A DNA stretch of 13,896 bases from M50B91 sp964526665 (GTDB lineage: Bacteria; Patescibacteriota; Gracilibacteria; UBA4473). The stretch covers positions 1 through 13,896 of the forward strand of contig CAZGJL010000022.1 in assembly GCA_964526665.1 (NCBI GenBank). Direction: 5' to 3'. A program made the translations under genes and the position numbers. The notes under the pieces are model-generated. The model had not been told where the DNA came from. It saw nothing but the letters and a program-made list of their open reading frames with translations, and made no database searches. Below are positions 1 to 6,286 of the stretch, one piece after another. Position 1 is the stretch's first letter; each line of letters starts with the position of its first letter.

Positions 1-46
1 AAATATCCTTCTTTATCTGGCACATGACAGAGCTTGTTCTTTCCAT
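1..46 (-). CDS. N-terminus of an unidentified protein (partial)
   Basis: On the minus strand, an ATG at 46-44 follows the truB stop codon (49-47) with no base between them. It opens a frame that stays open to the window edge: MERTSSVMCQIKKDI. The head-to-tail TAA-ATG junction is typical of co-transcribed, translationally coupled genes, so this is probably the next gene of the truB transcript. Fifteen residues are too few to assign a family, and I do not recognise it. It may also be a chance open frame. Confidence 0.35.
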   Translation of the reverse strand, partial: MERTSSVMCQIKKDI

Positions 47-892
47 TTAAAGAACTGCTCGTGGCTGAAGATTTCCTTTCATTATTTCTCCCAATCCTAT
101 TGTGCTTCCTCCGACAAGCACGAGGGATTTTTCTCCTTCTAATCCAGACCACGGGAAAGCACGTCCTGCAACGAAATCTTGAGTGCGTCCCATGGGAATC
201 TCTGTTTGAGGCAAGTTTTGTAAAATAAATTTAGGATCAATTGGTTCCGTACACATTTCTAAAGGCAAGCCTTCTTCGATAGAGGCTGTTTCAATCGCTG
301 TACGACGTAATTCAGAACAAATCCCTCCTCCGACCAGTTTCTCTCCCAAATCTCTCGCAAACGCGCGCACATAGAATCCTGCAGCTACTTCTAGTTCAAC
401 GGTTAGCTCCGGATACGTGTAATCCACGATTTCTGCACGAAATACTTCTGCTGGACGTGGTTTCATTTTGACCTTCTCCCCTTTTCTGGCTAAATCGCAA
501 CATTTTTTTCCATTTATTTTCAAAGCGGAAAACTTTGGCGGAACTTGCTCAATTTTTCCAAGAAAGTGTTTTTTAATTATTTTCTCAATATCTTCTTTTG
601 TCGGCGGTTCTCTGTCAAAAGCTATATCTGTAATTTCTGACTCAGGATCAAGCGTTGGTGAAGTTTTTCCAAGGGTAATGGTGGCGGTGTACGTTTTTTT
701 CGCTTTCTCTAGAAAAGGAATCAAACGCGTACACTTCCCTACTGCTACGATAAGAAGTCCCGTTGCGAATGGATCAAGCGTTCCTGTGTGCCCTATTTTT
801 CGTGTATTAAACATCTTTCTCATCCGCGCACAGACGTCAAAGCTTGTCCAGTCTTTGGGTTTGTCTACAAGATAAAATCCATCAAAGTTCAT
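47..892 (-). CDS. truB: tRNA pseudouridine(55) synthase TruB
   Basis: TruB isomerises uridine 55 in the T-psi-C loop of elongator tRNAs. The signature RKIGHTGTLDPFATG is intact; Asp40 of that motif is the expected catalytic residue, and LLIVAVGKCTRL follows as usual. The N-terminal YLVDKPKDWTSFD block is also typical. With the start chosen here the protein has 281 residues, slightly shorter than the roughly 300 usual for the family, and it ends in a short PUA-like tail (GNLQPRAVL). An in-frame TTG at 928 would add 12 residues, but the minus-strand TATAAT at 939-934 puts the transcript start near 927, so the ATG at 892 is preferred. No Shine-Dalgarno is visible. The gene is transcribed away from the small ORF at 980 and appears coupled to the partial gene at the window edge. 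Confidence 0.95.
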   Translation of the reverse strand: MNFDGFYLVDKPKDWTSFDVCARMRKMFNTRKIGHTGTLDPFATGLLIVAVGKCTRLIPFLEKAKKTYTATITLGKTSPTLDPESEITDIAFDREPPTKEDIEKIIKKHFLGKIEQVPPKFSALKINGKKCCDLARKGEKVKMKPRPAEVFRAEIVDYTYPELTVELEVAAGFYVRAFARDLGEKLVGGGICSELRRTAIETASIEEGLPLEMCTEPIDPKFILQNLPQTEIPMGRTQDFVAGRAFPWSGLEGEKSLVLVGGSTIGLGEIMKGNLQPRAVL

Positions 893-933
893 CGATGAGG
901 ATTGTGCCAGAAAATATTTTTCATTCAAGCTTG

Positions 934-941
934 ATTATAAA
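934..941. promoter_or_regulatory. Overlapping divergent -10 elements (truB / small ORF)
   Basis: The bases ATTATAAA read as a perfect TATAAT on the minus strand (939 to 934) and as TATAAA on the plus strand (936 to 941). The minus box would start truB transcription near 927, giving a leader of about 35 nt. The plus box would start near 948, about 32 nt before the ATG at 980. Neither has a good -35 hexamer, so the plus assignment is weak and the minus one moderate. Confidence 0.45.
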
Positions 942-979
942 AACTTGTATTTTGAGATAAAAAATTCTAGAAGGATAAT

Positions 980-1153
980 ATGAAGGATAAAAAAGAAAAC
1001 ATACAGGTCACCGAAAAAGACACTTCTGGGAAAAATAAAGAAAGCGGTGGTTTTATCAGCAGTATGGCAGGGCTAGCAACGCTCCTTGTCCAAGGAATAA
1101 TTGAAGAAAGTACAGCAAAAATAAGAGCTCAAACGAATAAGCACAACAAATAA
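980..1153 (+). CDS. Hypothetical small protein, 57 aa
   Basis: This is an ATG-started frame of 57 codons ending in TAA. I do not recognise the product. Residues 1-23 are highly charged (MKDKKENIQVTEKD...), residues 23-41 are a Gly/Ala/Leu-rich stretch (GGFISSMAGLATLLVQGII) that could be an amphipathic or weak membrane helix, and the tail is basic (EESTAKIRAQTNKHNK). AAGGA lies 4 nt before the ATG, the only clear Shine-Dalgarno among the starts in this window, which supports real translation. It lies between divergent truB and the rpsF promoter. There is no Cys pair, secretion signal or DNA-binding motif to suggest a role. The alternative is that the region is non-coding; no frame conservation can be tested here. 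Confidence 0.6.
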   Translation: MKDKKENIQVTEKDTSGKNKESGGFISSMAGLATLLVQGIIEESTAKIRAQTNKHNK

Positions 1154-1183
1154 TAACAGAGAGAATTCAGAATAGATGGGAAT

Positions 1184-1211
1184 TTGACATTTCCGTTGTT
1201 CTTTGTATGCT
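1184..1211 (+). promoter_or_regulatory. Sigma-70 promoter of rpsF-rpsR
   Basis: TTGACA (1184-1189, perfect consensus) is separated by 16 bp from TATGCT (1206-1211, 4 of 6). Transcription would begin near 1218, giving a leader of about 50 nt. This excludes a start at the in-frame TTG at 1203 and supports the ATG at 1269 for bS6. Confidence 0.75.
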
Positions 1212-1217
1212 GCGCGT

Positions 1218-1268
1218 GCTTTGCTCCCTTGGGGGCCGGAAAAACTATTTCTTAACCGTCCAAAAAGC
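1218..1268 (+). promoter_or_regulatory. Structured rpsF leader, candidate S6:S18 binding RNA
   Basis: The predicted leader can fold so that GCTTT (1218-1222) pairs with AAAGC (1264-1268) just before the start codon, enclosing a hairpin GCTCC (1223-1227), CTTG loop, GGGGC (1232-1236), with one G.U pair. Two CCG trinucleotides (1236-1238 and 1256-1258) are present. In many bacteria the bS6:bS18 complex represses its own operon through a leader stem with a CCG in an internal loop. The match here is by eye and unverified. Confidence 0.4.
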
Positions 1269-1760
1269 ATGAAAAAATACGAGTTGATGGCGATTATCGT
1301 CAACAGCGTGGATGAGAAAGTAGCACAAGATGTTGCTAAATCTTCAATTCTCAAACGCGTCACCGATCTCGGTGGAAAAATAACATTTGAAGATTTTTGG
1401 GGTGCGCGTGGATTCGCGTACAAAATAAAAGGAGAAGCATGGGGATATTATTTCGTATGCCAATTTGAATTCGATGGAGCAATCATTTCTAAGCTTGAGC
1501 GCGAATTAAATATCGACAATCAACTTGTTCGATTTTTGGTTACTAGTGTTGATGCTAGTGATCCAGCTCCAGAAACATATGAAGCATTGCAATCTCGAGC
1601 CGATGCAGCACGAAAAAAGAAAGAATCTGACTCCGTAGAAAAAAAAGAGCCTAAAAAAGAAAAAAAGGCTCCTGCGAAAGAGAAGAAAGAAGAGCCCAAA
1701 AAAGATGCGGTTGATAAAAAACTTGACCAAATCATGGACGATGCGTCCGCAGAACTTTGA
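1269..1760 (+). CDS. rpsF: Small ribosomal subunit protein bS6
   Basis: bS6 is a 30S platform protein that pairs with bS18. MKKYELMAIIV is the first beta strand of its ferredoxin-like fold, and the bS6 core runs to about residue 97 (KLERELNIDNQLVRFLVTSV). The protein has 163 residues, against roughly 95-135 in most bacteria. The excess is a C-terminal tail in which residues ~114-150 are almost entirely Lys, Glu, Pro and Ala, followed by a short acidic end (DDASAEL). That low-complexity tail is probably disordered. The ATG at 1269 is the canonical family start; the upstream in-frame TTG lies inside the promoter. No Shine-Dalgarno is visible. rpsR follows after 18 bp, and the two share the promoter at 1184 and the terminator at 2029. 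The stop is TGA, showing that UGA is not recoded. Confidence 0.95.
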   Translation: MKKYELMAIIVNSVDEKVAQDVAKSSILKRVTDLGGKITFEDFWGARGFAYKIKGEAWGYYFVCQFEFDGAIISKLERELNIDNQLVRFLVTSVDASDPAPETYEALQSRADAARKKKESDSVEKKEPKKEKKAPAKEKKEEPKKDAVDKKLDQIMDDASAEL

Positions 1761-1778
1761 TTTTAAACCCTTGTAAAA

Positions 1779-2006
1779 ATGACAACAATTAAACGTAAAA
1801 AATTCATCTGCACTTTCTGTCGAGGAAAGGTGGAACATATAGACTATAAGGATGCACAACTGCTTTCACAGTTTGTGACATATTACAGATCTATTCAAAA
1901 CAGATTTCACACAGGAGTTTGTTTAAAACACCAAAAAGAACTTGCTGTGTCTATAAAACGAGCACGAACAATGGGATTACTTCCGTTTATTCGTACTGAA
2001 AAATAA
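1779..2006 (+). CDS. rpsR: Small ribosomal subunit protein bS18
   Basis: bS18 binds bS6 on the platform of the 30S subunit. Its 75 residues have the family pattern: a basic start, a central helix with YKDAQLLSQFVTYY, and a basic C-terminal helix ending RARTMGLLPFI. Cys11, Cys14, Cys48 and His51 form a C-x2-C...C-x2-H set, so this looks like a zinc-binding version of the protein; zinc-ribbon forms of several ribosomal proteins are known. It follows rpsF directly. The ssb gene that lies between rpsF and rpsR in many bacteria is absent. There is no Shine-Dalgarno (the leader is TTGTAAAA). A strong terminator follows 22 bp after the stop. Confidence 0.95.
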   Translation: MTTIKRKKFICTFCRGKVEHIDYKDAQLLSQFVTYYRSIQNRFHTGVCLKHQKELAVSIKRARTMGLLPFIRTEK

Positions 2007-2028
2007 TTTCACAATAAAGTTTCAAAGA

Positions 2029-2064
2029 AACACGATAACTCCTCAGAGTCATTGTGTTTTTTTT
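2029..2064 (+). terminator. Rho-independent terminator of rpsF-rpsR
   Basis: AACACGATAACTC (2029-2041) pairs with GAGTCATTGTGTT (2046-2058) across a CTCA loop. The 13-position stem has one A-C mismatch and one G.U wobble, and runs straight into eight Ts (2057-2064). The A-rich bases before the stem can extend the pairing into the T tract. This is the clearest terminator in the window. Confidence 0.9.
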
Positions 2065-2103
2065 GTCTAAATGATTGATTTTTTGGTAGAATTTTGGTAG
2101 AAT
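2063..2103 (+). promoter_or_regulatory. Duplicated promoter of the pilus operon
   Basis: Two extended -10 elements, each TGG-TAGAAT, lie 11 bp apart (TAGAAT at 2087-2092 and 2098-2103). The downstream one pairs with TTGATT (2075-2080) at a 17-bp spacing and is the stronger. The upstream one pairs with TTGTCT (2063-2068) at 18 bp, inside the T tract of the preceding terminator. Predicted starts are near 2099 and 2110, both before the ATG at 2130. Confidence 0.7.
2081..2102 (+). repeat. Tandem 11-bp repeat duplicating a -10 element
   Basis: TTTTGGTAGAA occurs twice back to back (2081-2091 and 2092-2102) with no mismatch. Each copy supplies an extended -10 box, so the duplication doubles the promoter with about one helical turn between copies. 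Confidence 0.85.
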
Positions 2104-2129
2104 ACAAAGAAGTTCAAACACATACAAAA

Positions 2130-3161
2130 ATGGAATTACCGAACATTTCGGATACAAAACCAGCGAGCACGCCGCCTGAGACCCCGCCAACAGAAGCGGA
2201 AACTCCTCCTGTTGCGAGTACCAAAGAAGTTGTTACTGCTCCCCCGCCACCGGCAACGCCTGCTGTTGTGGCTCCTGAGAAAAAAGTTTCTCCTGTTGCA
2301 CCAGTAGCCTCAAGATCTATTTTACCAGGAACAACTCTTACAAAAGAAGATAAAGCTGAAATCTCTTCAAAAAGAAAAGATTCTTTAGCGCAGGCTCGGT
2401 TTCTAAAACATCTTACTTTTTTGCTAATACTTGCATCTGTAATGTGGTTTTTATGGATTCAAATAAATACATCCCTAGACAATAGTGTTCTTTCTCTTTT
2501 TGGAGTAAACGAAAATATTGGACAAAAAATAGAACGAGTAAAAAGAGAACGAACAAAAATAAAACTACAAAACAATAAATTAGAACAAACTATCGAAAAA
2601 ATACAAAAACAACTTAAAGACGGAACTTATACTCGTTTTTCAACAGAAATTAAGAATATTCGAGAGCACCAAGTTCAATGGTTTGATGAATTTGATAGCG
2701 ATAAAAAGATTGTTGAGTATGGATTCATTGATGCTGTTCCACGAATGCAAGAATACTTCAATAATAGTGCTTATCACGATCGCAGTCAGATCATTTCAGG
2801 AAGCCATGGTGATATTCAGATAGAAAATCTCCAAGTTTCACGCGATGGGATAACCTTTTCTGTTCTTGGTTCTCAAATTCTTGGAAAAGTCTTCTATTTA
2901 AATATTGAATTTGTAGAAATGGTAAATTCATTTTCTTTTTTGAAAAATGGAGTACTCAGCCAATTTGCACGACAAGAAAATGAAGAGGGAGAAGATATGA
3001 TGCGTTTTAGTGTCCGATTAGAACGCCAGCTGCCTAAAGAAAAAGACCCAGCAGATGAGCGATTCAATGAATACACAACCTGGCTTAATTCTATCCCTAA
3101 AGAAGAAGATACAGCAGATGAGGCACTCAATAAATACGCAGACTGGCTTAATTCTAAATAA
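2130..3161 (+). CDS. Single-pass coiled-coil membrane protein, pilus assembly (PilN-like position)
   Basis: This 343-residue protein is not recognisable by motif. Its architecture is: a Pro/Ala/Val/Thr-rich, probably disordered cytoplasmic region (residues 1-90); one membrane helix at about 95-112 (LTFLLILASVMWFLWIQI); a Lys/Arg/Glu/Gln-rich coiled coil at about 130-170; a mixed alpha/beta region to about 300; and a C-terminal tandem repeat of 21 residues (302-322 and 323-343). It heads an operon with a PilO-like protein, PilB and PilC, so it is probably an inner-membrane alignment component of a type IV pilus or related system, in the place PilN usually holds. The family name is inference from architecture and neighbours. 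The in-frame TTG at 2094 lies inside the -10 box, so the ATG at 2130 is chosen. Confidence 0.75.
   Translation: MELPNISDTKPASTPPETPPTEAETPPVASTKEVVTAPPPPATPAVVAPEKKVSPVAPVASRSILPGTTLTKEDKAEISSKRKDSLAQARFLKHLTFLLILASVMWFLWIQINTSLDNSVLSLFGVNENIGQKIERVKRERTKIKLQNNKLEQTIEKIQKQLKDGTYTRFSTEIKNIREHQVQWFDEFDSDKKIVEYGFIDAVPRMQEYFNNSAYHDRSQIISGSHGDIQIENLQVSRDGITFSVLGSQILGKVFYLNIEFVEMVNSFSFLKNGVLSQFARQENEEGEDMMRFSVRLERQLPKEKDPADERFNEYTTWLNSIPKEEDTADEALNKYADWLNSK
3033..3158 (+). repeat. In-frame 63-bp tandem duplication
   Basis: Two consecutive 63-bp units (3033-3095, 3096-3158) encode 21-residue copies that share the frame PKE-x-D-x-ADE...N-x-Y-x2-WLNS. The second copy ends at the stop codon. Several substitutions separate the copies, including non-synonymous ones, so the duplication is not brand new. 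Confidence 0.9.
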
Positions 3162-3162
3162 C

Positions 3163-3801
3163 ATGCATTCTAAAAAATCTGGCATCAAACCTCTTCTTCC
3201 ATGGATTATTTTACTTGGGATTCTTGCAATATTTGTTTTTATAAAGGTATTGCCTAAAACAATAGAATGGGTATCTGCTCAAAAACAGACAAAGGTTATT
3301 ACTCAAGAAATTGAAACACTAAAGATCACTTTAAAAGCAAATGAAGAAAAAAAATTAGATATTCAATCGAAATTTGATTCTGAATCAAAAGAGTATGTGA
3401 TAGAGGAATCCCAAATATTTCCTGAAAAATTTTCTGCATATGATGTATCAAAAATATTTGAGTTATTTTCGATTCAACATTCACTTCTTGATGTAGAGTC
3501 TGTTCTTCGTATAAATAGTATTGCTTTTTCTGGTGGAAACGAAGGAAAGGTAGGAGTAACGCTGAATTTACTTTGTACAGAAGATACTCTGAAGCGAATA
3601 ATAGAATACCTACAAACAGGAGATCTTCCGAAGAACTTTATCGACAATGAAGGACTCGACGCATCTGATATTGATTATCTTAAGAACCATAGACTTCCTG
3701 TGGCGCATATTCAGTCTCTTCGTATTTCTGAGGGTGAAATAGACGCAGGCGTAGAGTTAAAACGAATAGTTCTTGCAATATCATTCTTTGTACAAAATTA
3801 A
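3163..3801 (+). CDS. PilO-like single-pass membrane protein
   Basis: The protein has 212 residues: a short basic N-terminus, one membrane helix at about 11-29 (LLPWIILLGILAIFVFIKV), a coiled coil of about 40 residues (residues ~38-80, rich in K, E, Q and I), and a globular extracytoplasmic domain in which an FSAYDVSKIFELF helix is followed by two predicted strands (SVLRINSIAFSGG, KVGVTLNLLC). This order matches the PilO/GspM class, whose periplasmic ferredoxin-like domain aligns the inner-membrane pilus platform. The similarity is architectural and positional and was not confirmed by a search. The ATG at 3163 follows the previous stop after one base, implying translational coupling. An in-frame ATG at 3055 would overlap the upstream gene's repeat and is rejected. 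PilB begins 3 bp after the stop. Confidence 0.7.
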   Translation: MHSKKSGIKPLLPWIILLGILAIFVFIKVLPKTIEWVSAQKQTKVITQEIETLKITLKANEEKKLDIQSKFDSESKEYVIEESQIFPEKFSAYDVSKIFELFSIQHSLLDVESVLRINSIAFSGGNEGKVGVTLNLLCTEDTLKRIIEYLQTGDLPKNFIDNEGLDASDIDYLKNHRLPVAHIQSLRISEGEIDAGVELKRIVLAISFFVQN

Positions 3802-3804
3802 GAA

Positions 3805-5043
3805 ATGGGGAAAATAAATCTAAAAGAACTACAAGACTGTATCGTTTCGGGAGATGTTCCGAGACTTATAGAAGTAAGCCTGAAAATAGCACTTAATTCG
3901 GGGGCCTCCGATGTTCATATTGAGCCTGGAAAAAACATGGTACGAATTCGTATTCGTATCGATGGGATTCTTCAAGTAATTGTTGAATATCCATTAAATC
4001 TTCACTCTGGAGTTGTATCCAAACTAAAGATTATGTCGAACCTAAAAATTGATGAAACACGTGTTCCTCAAGATGGTCGTATTAATACATTTATTGGTGC
4101 TATTGAAGTAGATCTTCGTACATCAACCTTGCCAACACCAAATGGAGAAAAGGTTGTAATGCGTATTCTGGATAAATCTAAAAAAATTCCCGAACTGGCA
4201 CAGCTAGGAATTGTAGGACATAATTACGAACTCTTTGAAAAAGCTATTGCCGAACCAAATGGAATTATTCTTACCTCTGGACCAACTGGATCTGGTAAAA
4301 CGACAACGATGTACTCTGCTATGGCAGTGTTGAACCAACCAGAAGTTAATATTATGACTTTTGAAGATCCGATTGAGAACCAAATGGAAGGACTAAACCA
4401 AAGTCAGGTTCGTTCAGATATTGGATATACCTTTGCGAATGGTCTTCGTACTGCCCTTCGTCAAGATCCTGATATTATAATGGTGGGAGAGATTCGTGAT
4501 AAAGAAACAATAGATATTGCCATTGAGGCATCTCTTACTGGACACTTAGTTCTTTCTACTATTCATACCAATTCTGCTATTGAAACAATCACTCGTATTT
4601 TGAATATGAAAGTGCCAGACTTTTTATTGACCGCTTCAATTAATCTAATTATGGCACAGCGTTTAGCACGAAGGTTATGTGAAAAATGTCGAGTGCCACA
4701 ACCAATTAGTATTGATGCTGAAAAACAACTTCAAGAAGCTTTTCAATATTTCGAAGCACAGGACGGATTTGATATGTCTGTGTTAAACGACCCTATTTTT
4801 TATGGACCAAATAAAGGTGGATGTCCTGATTGTAATGAAAAGGGATATATCGGACGTGTTGGTCTGTATGAGGTTTTAGCTATATCTGATACATTAAAAA
4901 AGGCTATCCTAGAGGGAACACCATCCTTTGAACTAAATAAGATGGCACAAAAGGAAGGGATGGTGACATTAGAACAAGATGGATTGCTGAAGGCTGCACA
5001 AGGTCTTACTTCGCTTGAAGAGGTTTATAAGCTTGTTAAATAA
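3805..5043 (+). CDS. pilB: Type IV pilus / type II secretion assembly ATPase (PilB/GspE family)
   Basis: This is a hexameric cytoplasmic ATPase that powers pilin polymerisation. It shows the full catalytic set: an N2-type region (GASDVHIEPGKN, IRIDGILQ), Walker A GPTGSGKT (159-166), Asp box TFEDPIE (Glu187, Asp188), Walker B region PDIIMVGEIRD (Glu229) and His box STIHTNSA (His254). The two CxxC pairs (Cys292/295, Cys340/343) form the zinc site typical of PilB/GspE and absent from PilT. With 412 residues it is well short of the usual ~560; the N-terminal N1/MshEN domain is missing and the protein begins almost at N2. The ATG at 3805 is 3 bp after the previous stop, with no Shine-Dalgarno. pilC follows after 6 bp. 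PilB is preferred over GspE from context only. Confidence 0.92.
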   Translation: MGKINLKELQDCIVSGDVPRLIEVSLKIALNSGASDVHIEPGKNMVRIRIRIDGILQVIVEYPLNLHSGVVSKLKIMSNLKIDETRVPQDGRINTFIGAIEVDLRTSTLPTPNGEKVVMRILDKSKKIPELAQLGIVGHNYELFEKAIAEPNGIILTSGPTGSGKTTTMYSAMAVLNQPEVNIMTFEDPIENQMEGLNQSQVRSDIGYTFANGLRTALRQDPDIIMVGEIRDKETIDIAIEASLTGHLVLSTIHTNSAIETITRILNMKVPDFLLTASINLIMAQRLARRLCEKCRVPQPISIDAEKQLQEAFQYFEAQDGFDMSVLNDPIFYGPNKGGCPDCNEKGYIGRVGLYEVLAISDTLKKAILEGTPSFELNKMAQKEGMVTLEQDGLLKAAQGLTSLEEVYKLVK

Positions 5044-5049
5044 TAAAAT

Positions 5050-6258
5050 ATGAAACTTCCTAGTTTGCCTGCGGCACTTAAATCATCATCACAAGGTAAT
5101 GATGAGAACGAAATCATATTGGATTTAAAACATGAGGACGTTCTTGCAAAAAAAAATGCAACTGGAATGGGATTAAATATAGATTTGTTTAATGAATTTA
5201 ATACTTGGTTAATTATGAATTCTCCTGTTCCACTAGGAGACAAACTTGTATTTTTTGAGTTACTCGTATCTGTTCTTCACGCTGGAATTCCTGTGGCAGA
5301 AGCCCTGCGACTACTTCGAAGACAAACAAGAAATGAACGAATGAAAATCGCCATTAAAGAGATGAGCGAATATATTGAGACAGGAATGAGTTTGGCAGAA
5401 TCAATGCGTGCACAGGATGAGCTTTTTGATGAAGCAACTTGTTCAATTATTGAAGCGGGAGAAACCTCAGGAAGACTTAATGAGGTTATGAAAGAACTTG
5501 TCCAACAATATGAACGCATGGATAAGATTCAAAAAAAGGTAAAAGCTGTAATGACATATCCGATAGTGGTTATCTTTATTATGATTATTGCTGCTATAGT
5601 AGTCTTGCTCGTTGTTATTCCTCAATTAATGGAGATATTCGGTGGAGATGATTTGCCGATTCCCACACAAATAATGATTACTGCCAGCGAAATACTACAA
5701 CACAACTGGCATATTCTTCTGGTTGTTCTTATTGCAATTTCTGGAATATTTTCATATTGGAAGAATACTGAAATTGGAAAAGTTCAATGGTCGAATGTTG
5801 TTCTTGGAATTCCTGTTATTGGAGATTTTGTCAAAAAATCAGTACTGAGCAAGGTAATGCGTATTTTCTCATTCTTGATTGCTTCAGGTGTACCCATTAT
5901 TGATGCATTGCGTATTTCCTCTCGTGTTGCGGGAAATGTTATTTATGAAAAAAAATTATTGCTAGCAGCCGATGACTTGACGCGTGGTATTGAAATCTCA
6001 GAAAACTTTTCTGATGATGAACGTCTTTTCCCTTCAATGTTAGTGAGTATGATTGCTATTGGAGAAAAAACTGCTTCACTAGGAAATGTACTGGAAAAGG
6101 TAGCTGACTTCTATGATGAAGAACTTGAGCGAAGTGTAGGAATGATATCAAAAATGATGGAGCCCATCATTATGCTTATAATGGCGGTTGGTGTTGTATT
6201 CCTTGTACTGGCTATTTATCTACCAATCTTGCAGATGAACGATAAGATTGTTGGATAG
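5050..6258 (+). CDS. pilC: Inner-membrane platform protein PilC/GspF
   Basis: PilC is the polytopic platform that couples the ATPase to the growing pilus. The 402 residues hold two T2SSF repeats. The first covers about 70-190 (LVSVLHAGIPVAEALRLL, IIEAGETSGRLNEVM) and ends in a long membrane helix at ~167-190. The second covers about 270-395 (FLIASGVPIIDALRI, MIAIGEKTASLGNVLEKV) and ends in a helix at ~372-395. A further helix lies at ~221-237. The repeated SGVP/AGIP and GE-T-S/A motifs are diagnostic. The first ~60 residues are a polar cytoplasmic region. The start lies 6 bp after pilB, with no Shine-Dalgarno. This is the last gene of the pilus operon; no pilin, prepilin peptidase, PilM or PilT gene is visible, so the set must be completed elsewhere. 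Confidence 0.93.
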   Translation: MKLPSLPAALKSSSQGNDENEIILDLKHEDVLAKKNATGMGLNIDLFNEFNTWLIMNSPVPLGDKLVFFELLVSVLHAGIPVAEALRLLRRQTRNERMKIAIKEMSEYIETGMSLAESMRAQDELFDEATCSIIEAGETSGRLNEVMKELVQQYERMDKIQKKVKAVMTYPIVVIFIMIIAAIVVLLVVIPQLMEIFGGDDLPIPTQIMITASEILQHNWHILLVVLIAISGIFSYWKNTEIGKVQWSNVVLGIPVIGDFVKKSVLSKVMRIFSFLIASGVPIIDALRISSRVAGNVIYEKKLLLAADDLTRGIEISENFSDDERLFPSMLVSMIAIGEKTASLGNVLEKVADFYDEELERSVGMISKMMEPIIMLIMAVGVVFLVLAIYLPILQMNDKIVG

Positions 6259-6286
6259 TTGAAATTTCCTCTTTCGGAAGTATACT
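6259..6286 (+). promoter_or_regulatory. Promoter of purD
   Basis: TTGAAA (6259-6264, 5 of 6) is 16 bp from TATACT (6281-6286, 5 of 6). The predicted transcription start is near 6293, giving a leader of about 23 nt. The -35 begins immediately after the pilC stop codon. This rules out the in-frame TTG at 6259 as the purD start and gives purD transcription independent of the pilus operon. Confidence 0.65.

Noticed and set aside
893..928. TTG at 928 as the truB start, adding 12 residues
   Set aside because: It falls at the transcription start predicted from the TATAAT at 939-934, and the family N-terminus matches the ATG at 892.
1203..1268. 22-residue N-terminal extension of bS6 from an in-frame TTG
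   Set aside because: The codon overlaps the -10 region of the rpsF promoter, and bS6 canonically begins MKKYE.
2094..2129. 12-residue extension of the first pilus protein from a TTG
   Set aside because: The codon lies inside the duplicated -10 repeat, upstream of the predicted transcription start of the stronger promoter.
3805..5043. The ATPase as the retraction motor PilT
   Set aside because: PilT lacks the two CxxC pairs seen at residues 292-295 and 340-343, and the gene sits with pilC and PilN/PilO-like genes.
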